This document shows, piece after piece, positions 54,709-62,033 of a stretch of DNA of 64,000 nt. The stretch is from Paraburkholderia agricolaris. Its GTDB lineage: Bacteria > Pseudomonadota > Gammaproteobacteria > Burkholderiales > Burkholderiaceae. The position numbers and the translations under genes are program-made. The stretch spans positions 2,914,001 to 2,978,000 of the forward strand of contig NZ_QPER01000002.1 in assembly GCF_009455635.1 (NCBI RefSeq). Reading direction: 5' to 3'. Below the pieces are notes generated by a model. That model had not been told where the DNA came from, did no database searches, and was given only the letters and a program-made list of their open reading frames with translations. Every line of letters begins with the position of its first letter. Position 1 is the stretch's first letter.

Positions 54709-57057
54709 TCAGGCTTCCAGCTCGGAGTGCCGCGTCGCGAGATCGAGTGCCTGCTTCAGCGCCTCGAGCATGCTGCGTTCGTCGGCGATCCCCTTGCCGG
54801 CGATGTCGAAGGCCGTCCCGTGATCGACCGAGGTGCGGATCACCGGCAGGCCGACTGTCACGTTGACGCCGGCCTCGAGGCCCATCACCTTGACCGGGCC
54901 GTGGCCCTGGTCGTGATACATCGCGACCACCACATCGAAGTCCCCGCGGCCGGCGCGGAAAAACAGCGTGTCGGCGGGCAACGGACCTTCGACATCCCAG
55001 CCGCGCGCCTGCAGCACCTGCACCGCCGGAATGATCTTTTCCTCTTCCTCGCCGTAGCCGAACAAGCCGTTCTCGCCCGCGTGCGGATTGATCCCGCAGA
55101 CGCCGATGCGCGGGTTGTCGATTCCGGCGCGCACTAACGTTTCATGCGCGCGCTCGATGGTCCGTTGCACGAGACCCGGTTCAATGCGCCGAATCGCATC
55201 GAGCAGGCCGATGTGCGTCGTCACGTGAATCACGCGCAGCTTCGGCGCGACGAGCATCATCGACACTTCGTCGATACCCGTCAGATGCGCGAGCATCTCC
55301 GTATGCCCGGGGAAAATGTGGCCGCCTGCGTGCAGCGCTTCCTTGTTCAGCGGCGCCGTGCAGATTGCGTCCAGTTCGCCGGCCGAGGTCAGTTTGACGG
55401 TACGCGCGATGTACTGATACGCCGCATCGCCTGCGATGGCCGAGAGCTTGCCGTATGGCAGATCCGCCGGAATCAGGCCGAGATCGATGCAATCGACCAC
55501 ACCGCACTCGAAACCGGCGTCCGCGGGACTGTCGATCGAGCGCACTTCGAGCGCGACGCCCGCGCGCTGGCCCGCATCGCGCAAACGCGCGGCGTCGCCG
55601 ATCACGAGCGGTCGGCACTGTTCGTAGACGGAGGCATGGGCCAGAGCCTTCATGACGATTTCGGGGCCGACGCCGGCAGCATCGCCCATGGTGATGCCGA
55701 TAACTGGACGATAGGTCATGGTGGTAAGTCCTTTGAGGGTGGCCTCGATAGGCCGGGCAACGCGTTGAACGCCGGCGAGTTTTCGCCAGGCAAGATGAAG
55801 CGTGCCGGGATGGCCGAAGCCGCCGGCTTTGGTAACGACGTAAAGGCGGCGCCCGTTGTGATCCGCGTGCAGCAGCGGCACACCGCTTTCGATTTCTTCG
55901 ACAATCCGCAACTGGCCGATGCCGGCAGCGGACAGCAACGCGCGCGCGGTCTCGCCGCCGGTGGCGATTACGCTGCCGGCGAACGGCAGCGTGGGCGCAA
56001 GCAATGCTGCGAGACGCTGGGCGAACAGCAGGCCGTCGGCGACGCTGCTGCGATCGGACTGGCTCAGCGAAACGACGACGTGGCGCCCCTGTTGCAGCGC
56101 TGCGCTCACCTTGCGCGGAAGATTCGCATTCGCTTCTGTGGGCGGCTCGGCAAGCAGCGTCCGCGTCTCGACTTCGAACGCAACAAGCGCGCTGCCCGCT
56201 TCTGTTTTCAGCCGCTCGATCTGCGCATGGGACACGCTCGACATGCTGCCGACCACGGTCAGTACCGGCTGACCCGGCGTGTGCTGTGCCGGTGTGGCGA
56301 GCTGCACCGCATCGGCCAGATTCAATGCGCACATCAGATCACCTGCGAGCCCTGCCGAGCCGACCCAGAACACGCCGCGCAACGTTGCCGACGCGCGGGC
56401 GACCCGTTGCAGGTCGTCCGCCGTTTCGCTGTCGCACACCACGGCCTGAATCCCGGCCTGGCGCAGCGTGTCGAGCCGTTCGGCCAGCAGGGCGCTGTCC
56501 GCCCGAACCTCGGCCAGCGTGAGCGCAACCGCGCGCACGCCGTATTGCCCGAGCATCGCGGGAAGATTCGCTTCGCCACCGATCCCTTCGTTACGCCATA
56601 CCTCGGTGTCTTCCACCGCCAGCCCGTTCAGCCACTGGCGTGCGTCGCGTGTCGTGCGGCCGGCGGCCGGAAACGCCGGCGCCACGATCGCCATGCCGGC
56701 GAGCGGCACAAGCGCGGCCACCTCCGCCGCGAAGTTGCCGCGCAGCGTCGAATCGACTTTCTTGTAGAGCTTCGTCTGCGCGCAGCCCAGTTCGCGCCAC
56801 AGGTCCGCATGACGGTGCGCCGCCGACGTAGCGTCCAGCCGGCGCGAATCGGCGTCGACAGCCAGGACGTCGACCGCGTCGGTCACATCGTGCGGGTCGT
56901 TCGCTTCGCGCCTTGCAGCCGCCGAAGACGCGCGCGCATCCAGCATCACGACGCTGCGCAAGCCGAGGCGCGCGCCTGTCACGGCGCAGTCGGCTGTGCC
57001 CGACAGATCGTCGCCGATGATCAGGAGCCGCAAGCGGCGTTCGCGTGCAAGCTTCAT
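54709..57057 (-). CDS. Fusion protein: four-carbon acid-sugar kinase (DUF1537) + PdxA2-like dehydrogenase
   Basis: One uninterrupted 782-residue frame. Residues 1 to about 445 are a DUF1537 kinase: LLIIGDDLSGTADCA at the N-terminus, KKVDSTLRGNF, then the C-terminal nucleotide domain with SLSQSDRSS, ATGGETARALL and VTKAGGFGHPGTL. Residues from M447 are PdxA: MTYRPVIGITMGDAAGVGPE, His in VTTHIG, INPHAGENG and MYHDQGHG. DUF1537 kinases phosphorylate D-threonate, D-erythronate or similar acids at C4, and PdxA2 oxidises and decarboxylates the product to dihydroxyacetone phosphate, so both steps sit in one polypeptide. AAAGGA lies 9 bp before the internal ATG at 55719, so separate PdxA may also be made. 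The start overlaps the Fe-dehydrogenase stop (ATGA). Confidence 0.9.
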   Translation of the reverse strand: MKLARERRLRLLIIGDDLSGTADCAVTGARLGLRSVVMLDARASSAAARREANDPHDVTDAVDVLAVDADSRRLDATSAAHRHADLWRELGCAQTKLYKKVDSTLRGNFAAEVAALVPLAGMAIVAPAFPAAGRTTRDARQWLNGLAVEDTEVWRNEGIGGEANLPAMLGQYGVRAVALTLAEVRADSALLAERLDTLRQAGIQAVVCDSETADDLQRVARASATLRGVFWVGSAGLAGDLMCALNLADAVQLATPAQHTPGQPVLTVVGSMSSVSHAQIERLKTEAGSALVAFEVETRTLLAEPPTEANANLPRKVSAALQQGRHVVVSLSQSDRSSVADGLLFAQRLAALLAPTLPFAGSVIATGGETARALLSAAGIGQLRIVEEIESGVPLLHADHNGRRLYVVTKAGGFGHPGTLHLAWRKLAGVQRVARPIEATLKGLTTMTYRPVIGITMGDAAGVGPEIVMKALAHASVYEQCRPLVIGDAARLRDAGQRAGVALEVRSIDSPADAGFECGVVDCIDLGLIPADLPYGKLSAIAGDAAYQYIARTVKLTSAGELDAICTAPLNKEALHAGGHIFPGHTEMLAHLTGIDEVSMMLVAPKLRVIHVTTHIGLLDAIRRIEPGLVQRTIERAHETLVRAGIDNPRIGVCGINPHAGENGLFGYGEEEEKIIPAVQVLQARGWDVEGPLPADTLFFRAGRGDFDVVVAMYHDQGHGPVKVMGLEAGVNVTVGLPVIRTSVDHGTAFDIAGKGIADERSMLEALKQALDLATRHSELEA

Positions 57058-58223
57058 GGCAGCAGACGGCGATAGATCGCTTTCATGTCGTCGAGCGAAA
57101 GCGGTTTCGGGTTGTTGCCGAGCAGCCGTTTGACTTTCGCCGCCGCCACCGCGAGCGCATCGAGGTCGTCTTCGCTGACGCCGAACTTGCGCAGATCCTG
57201 GGGAATATCGACCGCCGCCGTCCACTCGTTGATCCGCTCGATCAGCTTGCGCGCGGCGGCCTCTTCGTTGTCGTCGTGCGCGCAGAGCGAGAGCGCATGC
57301 GCGACGTCGGCGAGCCGGCCCGCACAGGCATCCATATTGAAGGCCATCACATGCGGCAACAGCATCGCGTTCGCCACGCCGTGCGTGATATTGAACATGC
57401 CGCCGAGCGGATACGCGAGCGCATGCACCGCGGCCGTGCCGGCCGCCGTCAACGCGAGGCCGCCGTACATCGAGCCAAGCATCATGGCCTCGCGCGCCTT
57501 GATCGATTCACCGTGCTCGTACGCTTCGATAATGTTCGCGCCGATCAGCCGCATCGATTCCATCGCGAACATATCGCTGACCGGATTGGCCTTGGTCGAG
57601 ATATACGACTCGAGCGAATGCACGAACGCGTCCATGCCGGTCGCCGCAGTAATCGCTTTCGGCAATTTCAGCGTCAGCGCGGCATCGAGAATCACGAGCT
57701 GCGGCAACAGATGACGGCTCACGATGCCGACCTTCAGGGCCTCGTCCGGCAATGTGACGATTGCATTGGGCGTGACTTCCGAGCCGGTGCCGGCGGTGGT
57801 CGGTACGAGGATCAAGGGCACACCCGGTTTCCTGATCAGATCGATACCGAGCCATTCGCGCAGCGGCTGCTCATTGGTCAGGCGCACGGCAAACAGTTTG
57901 GCTGCGTCGAGCACGCTGCCGCCGCCGATCGACAGGATCGCGTGCGGCGCGAACGGTGCGATCTGCTCGCTGAACACGCTTTCCACGTTGCCGATGGTCG
58001 GCTCGGGTTCGACATCGCGCACGATCAGCACTTCGACATCTTTCTGCGCAAGTGCGGCCGTCACGCGATCGATCACACCGAGTTGCTCCATCGCAGGCTG
58101 GGTAATCAAGGCGATCCGTTTGACCGGAGTGTCGAGCAAGGCAAGTTTGTCAGCCAGCAGGTCAAGGCTGTGCGCGCCGTGCACGATGTGCTTGACGGTC
58201 TGGAAGTGATAGGTCGTGGTCAT
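57054..58223 (-). CDS. Iron-containing (group III) alcohol dehydrogenase
   Basis: The 389-residue protein has the NAD motif SIGGGS around 98-103 and metal ligands D198 and H202 (MDAFVHS), H267 and H281 (FNITHGVANAMLLPH). Group III enzymes reduce or oxidise lactaldehyde, 4-hydroxybutyrate, propanediol and similar. In this operon it may oxidise a hydroxy acid or reduce an aldehyde released by the DapA-like enzyme. Its stop overlaps the kinase-PdxA start by 4 bp, so translation is coupled. Confidence 0.9.
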   Translation of the reverse strand: MTTTYHFQTVKHIVHGAHSLDLLADKLALLDTPVKRIALITQPAMEQLGVIDRVTAALAQKDVEVLIVRDVEPEPTIGNVESVFSEQIAPFAPHAILSIGGGSVLDAAKLFAVRLTNEQPLREWLGIDLIRKPGVPLILVPTTAGTGSEVTPNAIVTLPDEALKVGIVSRHLLPQLVILDAALTLKLPKAITAATGMDAFVHSLESYISTKANPVSDMFAMESMRLIGANIIEAYEHGESIKAREAMMLGSMYGGLALTAAGTAAVHALAYPLGGMFNITHGVANAMLLPHVMAFNMDACAGRLADVAHALSLCAHDDNEEAAARKLIERINEWTAAVDIPQDLRKFGVSEDDLDALAVAAAKVKRLLGNNPKPLSLDDMKAIYRRLLP

Positions 58224-58265
58224 GACGGTAGGTCGTTGGCGATAGAGTGGCGTGGCCGAGGTGTT

Positions 58266-59156
58266 TTAACGTGACGCGTCGCGGTACACCGCGAGTGCCT
58301 GTTCGAGACGGGCGCGGGCATTGGCATCGAGCGGCTGGGCGGGCGAACGCGCCGGACCGGCCGGCATGCCGAGCATTTGCGCCGCGGTCTTCAGCACCAC
58401 CGGCATCGTGCCGAGCGCGAAGGCGTCACGCAGCGCGCGCAGCGATTCCTGCGCCTTGCGTGCGGCCGCGATATCGCCAGCCTGAAAGTGCTTCCAGATC
58501 GACGTGACGACATCCGGTACCGCATTCGTGGTCGCGGCCACCGCGCCGTCGCCGCCTGCGATCAGGGTCCACAGAATCATCGAGTCGGTGCCGGTGAACA
58601 CCGCGAAATCGTCGCGGCGCAGATTGATCAGTTGCAGCAAACGGTCGAAATCCCCACCGCTATCCTTGATACCGCGAATGTTGGGGATCTCGGCCAGGCG
58701 GCGTACCGTGTCCACGGTCAAGGTGATGCCGGCCTTCGCGGGGATCGTGTAGAGCATCACCGGCAAGGTGGTGGCCCGCGCGATCCGTTCATAGTGGGTG
58801 AACAGTTCCGGCTGCGTCGCGCCGTTGAAGTACGGCGTGATCACCGATACCGCATCCACGCCCACATCAAGCATCTTGCTGTTCAAATCGATCACGTCGC
58901 GCGTGGCATACGCGCCGGTACCAGCAATCACCGGCACGCGCGAGCGCGCCTGGTCGACGGCGATCTTCGCGATCCGCAGTTTCTCCGCTTCGTTCAACGC
59001 GATGAATTCGCCGTTGGTGCCGAGCACGAACAGCGCATGCACACCTGCCTCGATCAGGCGTTCGATCAGTGCGCGCAAACCCGCTTCATCGACCTCTTCC
59101 GATGCCGTCATCGGCGTGATGAGGGCGGGAATGATCCCTTTGAACAAGACTGTCAT
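58266..59156 (-). CDS. DapA/NanA-family aldolase or dehydratase
   Basis: The 296-residue TIM-barrel protein has Schiff-base K164 (GIKDSGGD), Y136 (LYTIPAKAG) and GTNGE at 47-51 in place of the GTTGE of true dihydrodipicolinate synthase. Related proteins are 2-keto-3-deoxy-acid aldolases, 5-keto-4-deoxyglucarate dehydratases and sialate lyases. With a PdxA2-like kinase fusion, a BNR protein and a symporter, a sugar-acid aldolase is more likely than lysine synthesis. The ATG at 59156 follows GTGGAGTC. It lies 43 bp upstream of the Fe-dehydrogenase gene. Confidence 0.87.
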   Translation of the reverse strand: MTVLFKGIIPALITPMTASEEVDEAGLRALIERLIEAGVHALFVLGTNGEFIALNEAEKLRIAKIAVDQARSRVPVIAGTGAYATRDVIDLNSKMLDVGVDAVSVITPYFNGATQPELFTHYERIARATTLPVMLYTIPAKAGITLTVDTVRRLAEIPNIRGIKDSGGDFDRLLQLINLRRDDFAVFTGTDSMILWTLIAGGDGAVAATTNAVPDVVTSIWKHFQAGDIAAARKAQESLRALRDAFALGTMPVVLKTAAQMLGMPAGPARSPAQPLDANARARLEQALAVYRDASR

Positions 59157-59177
59157 GCTCGACTCCACTTCTACGAA

Positions 59178-59209
59178 GGAAGGCTCGAGGTTCTGGCTCG
59201 AGGCCTTCC
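59178..59209 (-). terminator. Hairpin between the porin and the DapA-like gene
   Basis: GGAAGG-CTCGAG pairs with CTCGAG-GCCTTCC, a 12-bp stem with a one-base bulge and a 7-base loop, in the 78-bp gap. On the minus strand it follows the porin gene and is followed by TTCG, without a U-tract. It could reduce readthrough from the highly expressed porin into the enzymes or protect the porin mRNA 3' end. Confidence 0.6.
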
Positions 59210-59234
59210 TGTTTAATCAGACTGCTCGAATCGT

Positions 59235-60398
59235 TCAGAACTTGTGACGCAAGCCCAGCGCCGTGACGAACTGATGCGAGGTACTCGACGCCGTAATCGG
59301 CCACAGCGCCGCGGTTGCCGCGCGACCCGTCGAATCGATCCCGCTCGCCGCCTGCCAGCCGGCGCTGAGATACACGTCGGTACGCTTCGACAGGAAGTAG
59401 TCAGCGCCGGCGTTCACCTGGTTGTAGTGCGCGTCGCCGGCGCCGTGCGTACGGGTGTAGTTGTAGGCCATACCGAGCAGCGTGGCCGGCGTCAGCTGAT
59501 AGCGAAAGTTGGCTTCGACGTTATCGAAGGTCGCGGTATCGCCGGCAAAACGCGCCACGGGTGCGGACGCCGCGCCCGACCCCAGATCCTTGAACTTCGA
59601 ATTCGAGTAGATCAACCCAAAGGTGGCCGCCCCGAACGTGTACGCGCCGCCCACCGCCGCGATCTGAAGCGTACGCGCGGACGCGTAGCCGGAGTAGATC
59701 GGGGTGTTGTTCGGCGAGATCGCCGCCGTACCGGCAGTGCCGTCGAACAGTCCGGTGTTCGGCGTAGTGGCGTTCATATAGGACGCCGCAACCACCAACG
59801 GGCCGTTCGCATAGGTGGCGCCGAGCCCCCAGACGCGGTTATTCGAGAAGTCGCCGGCGGTGCCGCCAAAGCTGTACAAGCCGCTGAAGCGAAAGCCAGC
59901 ATAGTCGTTACTGGTGAACTTCACACTATTGCTAATCCGTTCATTCACGTAAAGGTTGTCCGTATTGCCCGGATGCGCGCCAAGACCGCCCGCCCACTGA
60001 TTGGCCGCCGTCAGTGCACCGAGAAAATCCGCGGAGGTGTCGTTCTGCCGCCCCGCTGTCACCTTACCGAAACCGCCGCTCAAACCCACATAAGCGGCGC
60101 GCCCGAACTCACGGCCGTTCTGACCGAGCGTGCCGGCCGTGCTGCTGAAACCATTCTCAAGGACAAACAGCGCGCTCAGGCCGCCGCCCAGATCCTCCTG
60201 ACCGCGCAATCCCCAGCGGCTGCCAGACAACGTGCCGCTCGACATCTGGAGATTCGAGTGGCCTTTCTGGCTGTTCGAATAGACGAGCGACGTGTCGATC
60301 AATCCATACAGAGTAACGCTGCTTTGCGCGTGCGCGCTGGTCGTGGCCGCACCGAGTACGCCCAATGTGGCCAGGACCTGGAAGGAACGTTTCTTCAA
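59235..60398 (-). CDS. Gram-negative porin (OmpC-type, Burkholderia)
   Basis: The 387-residue protein has a signal peptide (MKKRSFQVLATLGVLGAATTSAHA, cut before QSSVTLYG near residue 25), followed by the standard Burkholderia porin start SSVTLYGLIDTSLVY. It has GSRWGLRGQEDLGGGLSALFVLE, and the C-terminal Phe (LRHKF) recognised by the BAM complex. About 16 amphipathic strands fit a trimeric general porin. It is the first gene of the minus-strand acid-sugar operon, so it may be the outer-membrane entry for that substrate. A good promoter lies about 115 bp upstream. Confidence 0.93.
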   Translation of the reverse strand: MKKRSFQVLATLGVLGAATTSAHAQSSVTLYGLIDTSLVYSNSQKGHSNLQMSSGTLSGSRWGLRGQEDLGGGLSALFVLENGFSSTAGTLGQNGREFGRAAYVGLSGGFGKVTAGRQNDTSADFLGALTAANQWAGGLGAHPGNTDNLYVNERISNSVKFTSNDYAGFRFSGLYSFGGTAGDFSNNRVWGLGATYANGPLVVAASYMNATTPNTGLFDGTAGTAAISPNNTPIYSGYASARTLQIAAVGGAYTFGAATFGLIYSNSKFKDLGSGAASAPVARFAGDTATFDNVEANFRYQLTPATLLGMAYNYTRTHGAGDAHYNQVNAGADYFLSKRTDVYLSAGWQAASGIDSTGRAATAALWPITASSTSHQFVTALGLRHKF

Positions 60399-60499
60399 TT
60401 GTGTCTCCGTGATTTTTCTTGATGGCAGGCCATGGCGCTTCGGCCACTTGCAGACGGTCGAGGCCTGCTGACGTGAGCGTTTCGCTCAATACAAACGAC

Positions 60500-60580
60500 C
60501 GATTCGGTCAATATAATGATCGATTCAGTCGTTTGCAAGAATTTTTTTCGAATCAATCATGAAAACGATTGAATCGATCA
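60500..60580. promoter_or_regulatory. Cluster of related regulator half-sites
   Basis: CGATTCGGTC (60501-60510) and CGATTCAGTC (60522-60531) are near-identical direct repeats, 21 bp apart, and GACCGATTCGGTC is itself a palindrome. CGATT-G-AATCG (60567-60577) and a GAATCAATC (60551-60559) follow. CAAACGAC (60493-60500) and GTCGTTTG (60529-60536) form an outer inverted repeat. The first two overlap the porin promoter, so a repressor binding here would control the operon. Confidence 0.6.
60511..60539 (-). promoter_or_regulatory. Sigma-70-type promoter of the porin operon
   Basis: On the minus strand, -35 TTGCAA (60534-60539) and -10 TATATT (60511-60516) are exactly 17 bp apart. The start site would be about 100 bases upstream of the porin ATG. 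Regulator half-sites overlap both elements. Confidence 0.6.
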
Positions 60581-60738
60581 GTTCTAAGTCAACCGATCAC
60601 GCAGCCGATGTAGGGGGAGACAAAACCAGCTGGCGTGACGTGGCTATCGGGTAGGGGGTTGCTCGAAGTGACATAATTCCCGCGTCGTTGCTTTGCAACG
60701 CGACCACTACTTTCACGCCGCAAAACCAGGAGATTCAG

Positions 60739-61032
60739 ATGAGCAAGGGATATTGGGTGACCGCGTACCGCGCGATCAAGGACCCGTCGAAGCTGGCCGC
60801 GTACGCACAGCTGGCAGCACCCGCGGTGGCCGCAGCCAACGGCAAATTCATCGTACGCAGCGCGGCCGAAGAAGTTCGTGAGCAAGGTTTGAAGGAGCGG
60901 ACTGTCGTGATCGAGTTTCCGACCTACGAACAGGCCATCGCCGCCTATGAAAGCGACGCCTACAAGAAAGCGCTTGAGGCCCTGGCCGACGGCGCCGAGC
61001 GCGATCTGCGCATCGTTCGCGGCGCCGAGTAA
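60739..61032 (+). CDS. DUF1330 domain protein
   Basis: The 97-residue protein has the DUF1330 form of the dimeric alpha/beta-barrel: KGYWVTAYRAIKDPSKLAAYAQLA, GKFIVRS, ERTVVIEFPTYEQAIAAYESDAY. No function is established for the family; members are small cytoplasmic stand-alone domains similar to monooxygenase-type ferredoxin folds. The start is fixed by AGGAG about 7 bases upstream of the ATG. It converges with the DUF302 gene. Confidence 0.87.
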   Translation: MSKGYWVTAYRAIKDPSKLAAYAQLAAPAVAAANGKFIVRSAAEEVREQGLKERTVVIEFPTYEQAIAAYESDAYKKALEALADGAERDLRIVRGAE

Positions 61033-61041
61033 CGCGTACGC

Positions 61042-61443
61042 TCAGGTGGCCGCGGCGGCCTGCACAAGCGCGCCGATGCCGTCGATCGCTTTCATCAACT
61101 CTGCAGGCGCGCCATGCCGCGCCTGCAGATAGCTCGTAGCGTTATACGAGAACCACACGTGGCCGGCTTCGTCCTGCCACACCAGCACCTTGAGCGGCAG
61201 ATCGAGCGCCACGCTCGGCGCGGCCAGCATCAGCGGCGTCCCGGCCCGCGGATTGCCGAACACCAGCAATTGCGACGGCGGCATCGCCAGCCCCGCGCGC
61301 TGCGCATCCGCGGCGAAATCGATGCGGGCAAACAGGATGATGTGCTTCGCTTCGATCAGCGACGCAAACGCGTCGGCGGCTTGCTCGACCGTGCGTTGCG
61401 TGGGTACGTTGACAATGCCGTTATCGGCGGTGAGCGCGGACAT
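61042..61443 (-). CDS. DUF302 domain protein
   Basis: The 133-residue protein matches the DUF302 pattern: VEQAADAFASLIEAKHIILFARIDFAADAQ, LLVFGNPRAGTPLMLAAPSVALDLPLKVLVW, and DEAGHVWFSYN near the C-terminus. DUF302 proteins are small alpha/beta domains found in many bacteria, some linked with heavy-metal or nitrogen metabolism; the role here is unknown. The ATG has GGAGGAATCC directly upstream. It ends 9 bp from the convergent DUF1330 gene. Confidence 0.87.
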   Translation of the reverse strand: MSALTADNGIVNVPTQRTVEQAADAFASLIEAKHIILFARIDFAADAQRAGLAMPPSQLLVFGNPRAGTPLMLAAPSVALDLPLKVLVWQDEAGHVWFSYNATSYLQARHGAPAELMKAIDGIGALVQAAAAT

Positions 61444-61586
61444 GGATTCCTCCGTGTGTTGACGATCGTTATGCCATCCTTTGTTCTAGTCGCCGATTCC
61501 GCCATTTGCCAGCTTCAACGAAGCGACCCTTAAGGATTTCCTGACCCGAAGTTCAGCATCGACCGTCCATTTTTTCTCGATGTCCC

Positions 61587-61653
61587 GACAGCCCCGGAAT
61601 AAATGACCGCATACGATGCATGCATCGTCTATCGTCATTTGCCCGGGGCTGTC
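61587..61653. repeat. 67-bp inverted repeat ending at a start codon
   Basis: Arms of 34 and 33 bp pair at about 27 positions. Outer arms are GACAGCCCCGG / CCGGGGCTGTC (perfect 11 bp), middle AATGAC / GTCATT, and centre ACGATGCA-TGCATCGT (61613-61628, perfect 16-bp palindrome). The right arm ends at 61653, the base before ATG 61654. The RNA form would hide the start region of the next gene; it could instead be a mobile-element end. Confidence 0.75.
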
Positions 61654-61980
61654 ATGTTCCCTTACCTGTCCGAGCGCGAGAATTCCGTCGAGCATATCAA
61701 CACGATGTGCCTGAATTTTTTCGACGTGTGGTGCGAAAGCAGAAGCGTGGTGCCGTTGAGGCATCTGCTAAGCGGTTGGCCGTTGACGAATAGCGACCCC
61801 GAGGCCCTTCGGCGTCTCGCCACCGCGCTGCGCGATCTCCGACGACATCATCTGTTCGATGCCAGGGGCGCCTCGTTTGAGGAGCTCTGCGAACTGTCGG
61901 ATTGCGTCGAGGATCTGCTTGCCCTCTCGTCACTGTCGTCGCTCTCGTCCCAGTCGACGTGGGCGACGGGCAACGCGTAG
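61654..61980 (+). CDS. Uncharacterised small protein next to the inverted repeat
   Basis: The 108-residue protein begins MFPYLSERENSVEHINTM and is predicted to be helical in its middle (ALRRLATALRDLRRHHLF), with a C-terminal low-complexity SLSSLSSQS tail. It has three Cys, no signal peptide and no recognised domain. The frame extends upstream to an ATG at 61603 inside the inverted repeat; the start at 61654 is preferred because GGGGCTGTC precedes it. It overlaps nothing and is followed 53 bp later by the transposase-derived gene, so the two may be one unit. Function unknown. Confidence 0.5.
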   Translation: MFPYLSERENSVEHINTMCLNFFDVWCESRSVVPLRHLLSGWPLTNSDPEALRRLATALRDLRRHHLFDARGASFEELCELSDCVEDLLALSSLSSLSSQSTWATGNA

Positions 61981-62033
61981 CGCGACCGGAGAAGCCGGGC
62001 CAGGCAACAGGCAACAGGTGGGGGGAGGACAGC

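Larger units (their letters stand above)
60399..60738. other. 340-bp regulatory region between porin and DUF1330 gene
   Basis: No gene is visible. It holds the porin promoter and a cluster of GATTC-type half-sites (60500-60580), listed separately. The part nearest the DUF1330 gene (60620-60735) has no recognised motif other than the AGGAG ribosome site at 60728. Confidence 0.6.

Noticed and set aside
55144..57075. 643-codon open frame on the plus strand
   Set aside because: It is antisense to the kinase-PdxA fusion, rich in Arg and His with no domain, and arises from G/C bias at third positions.
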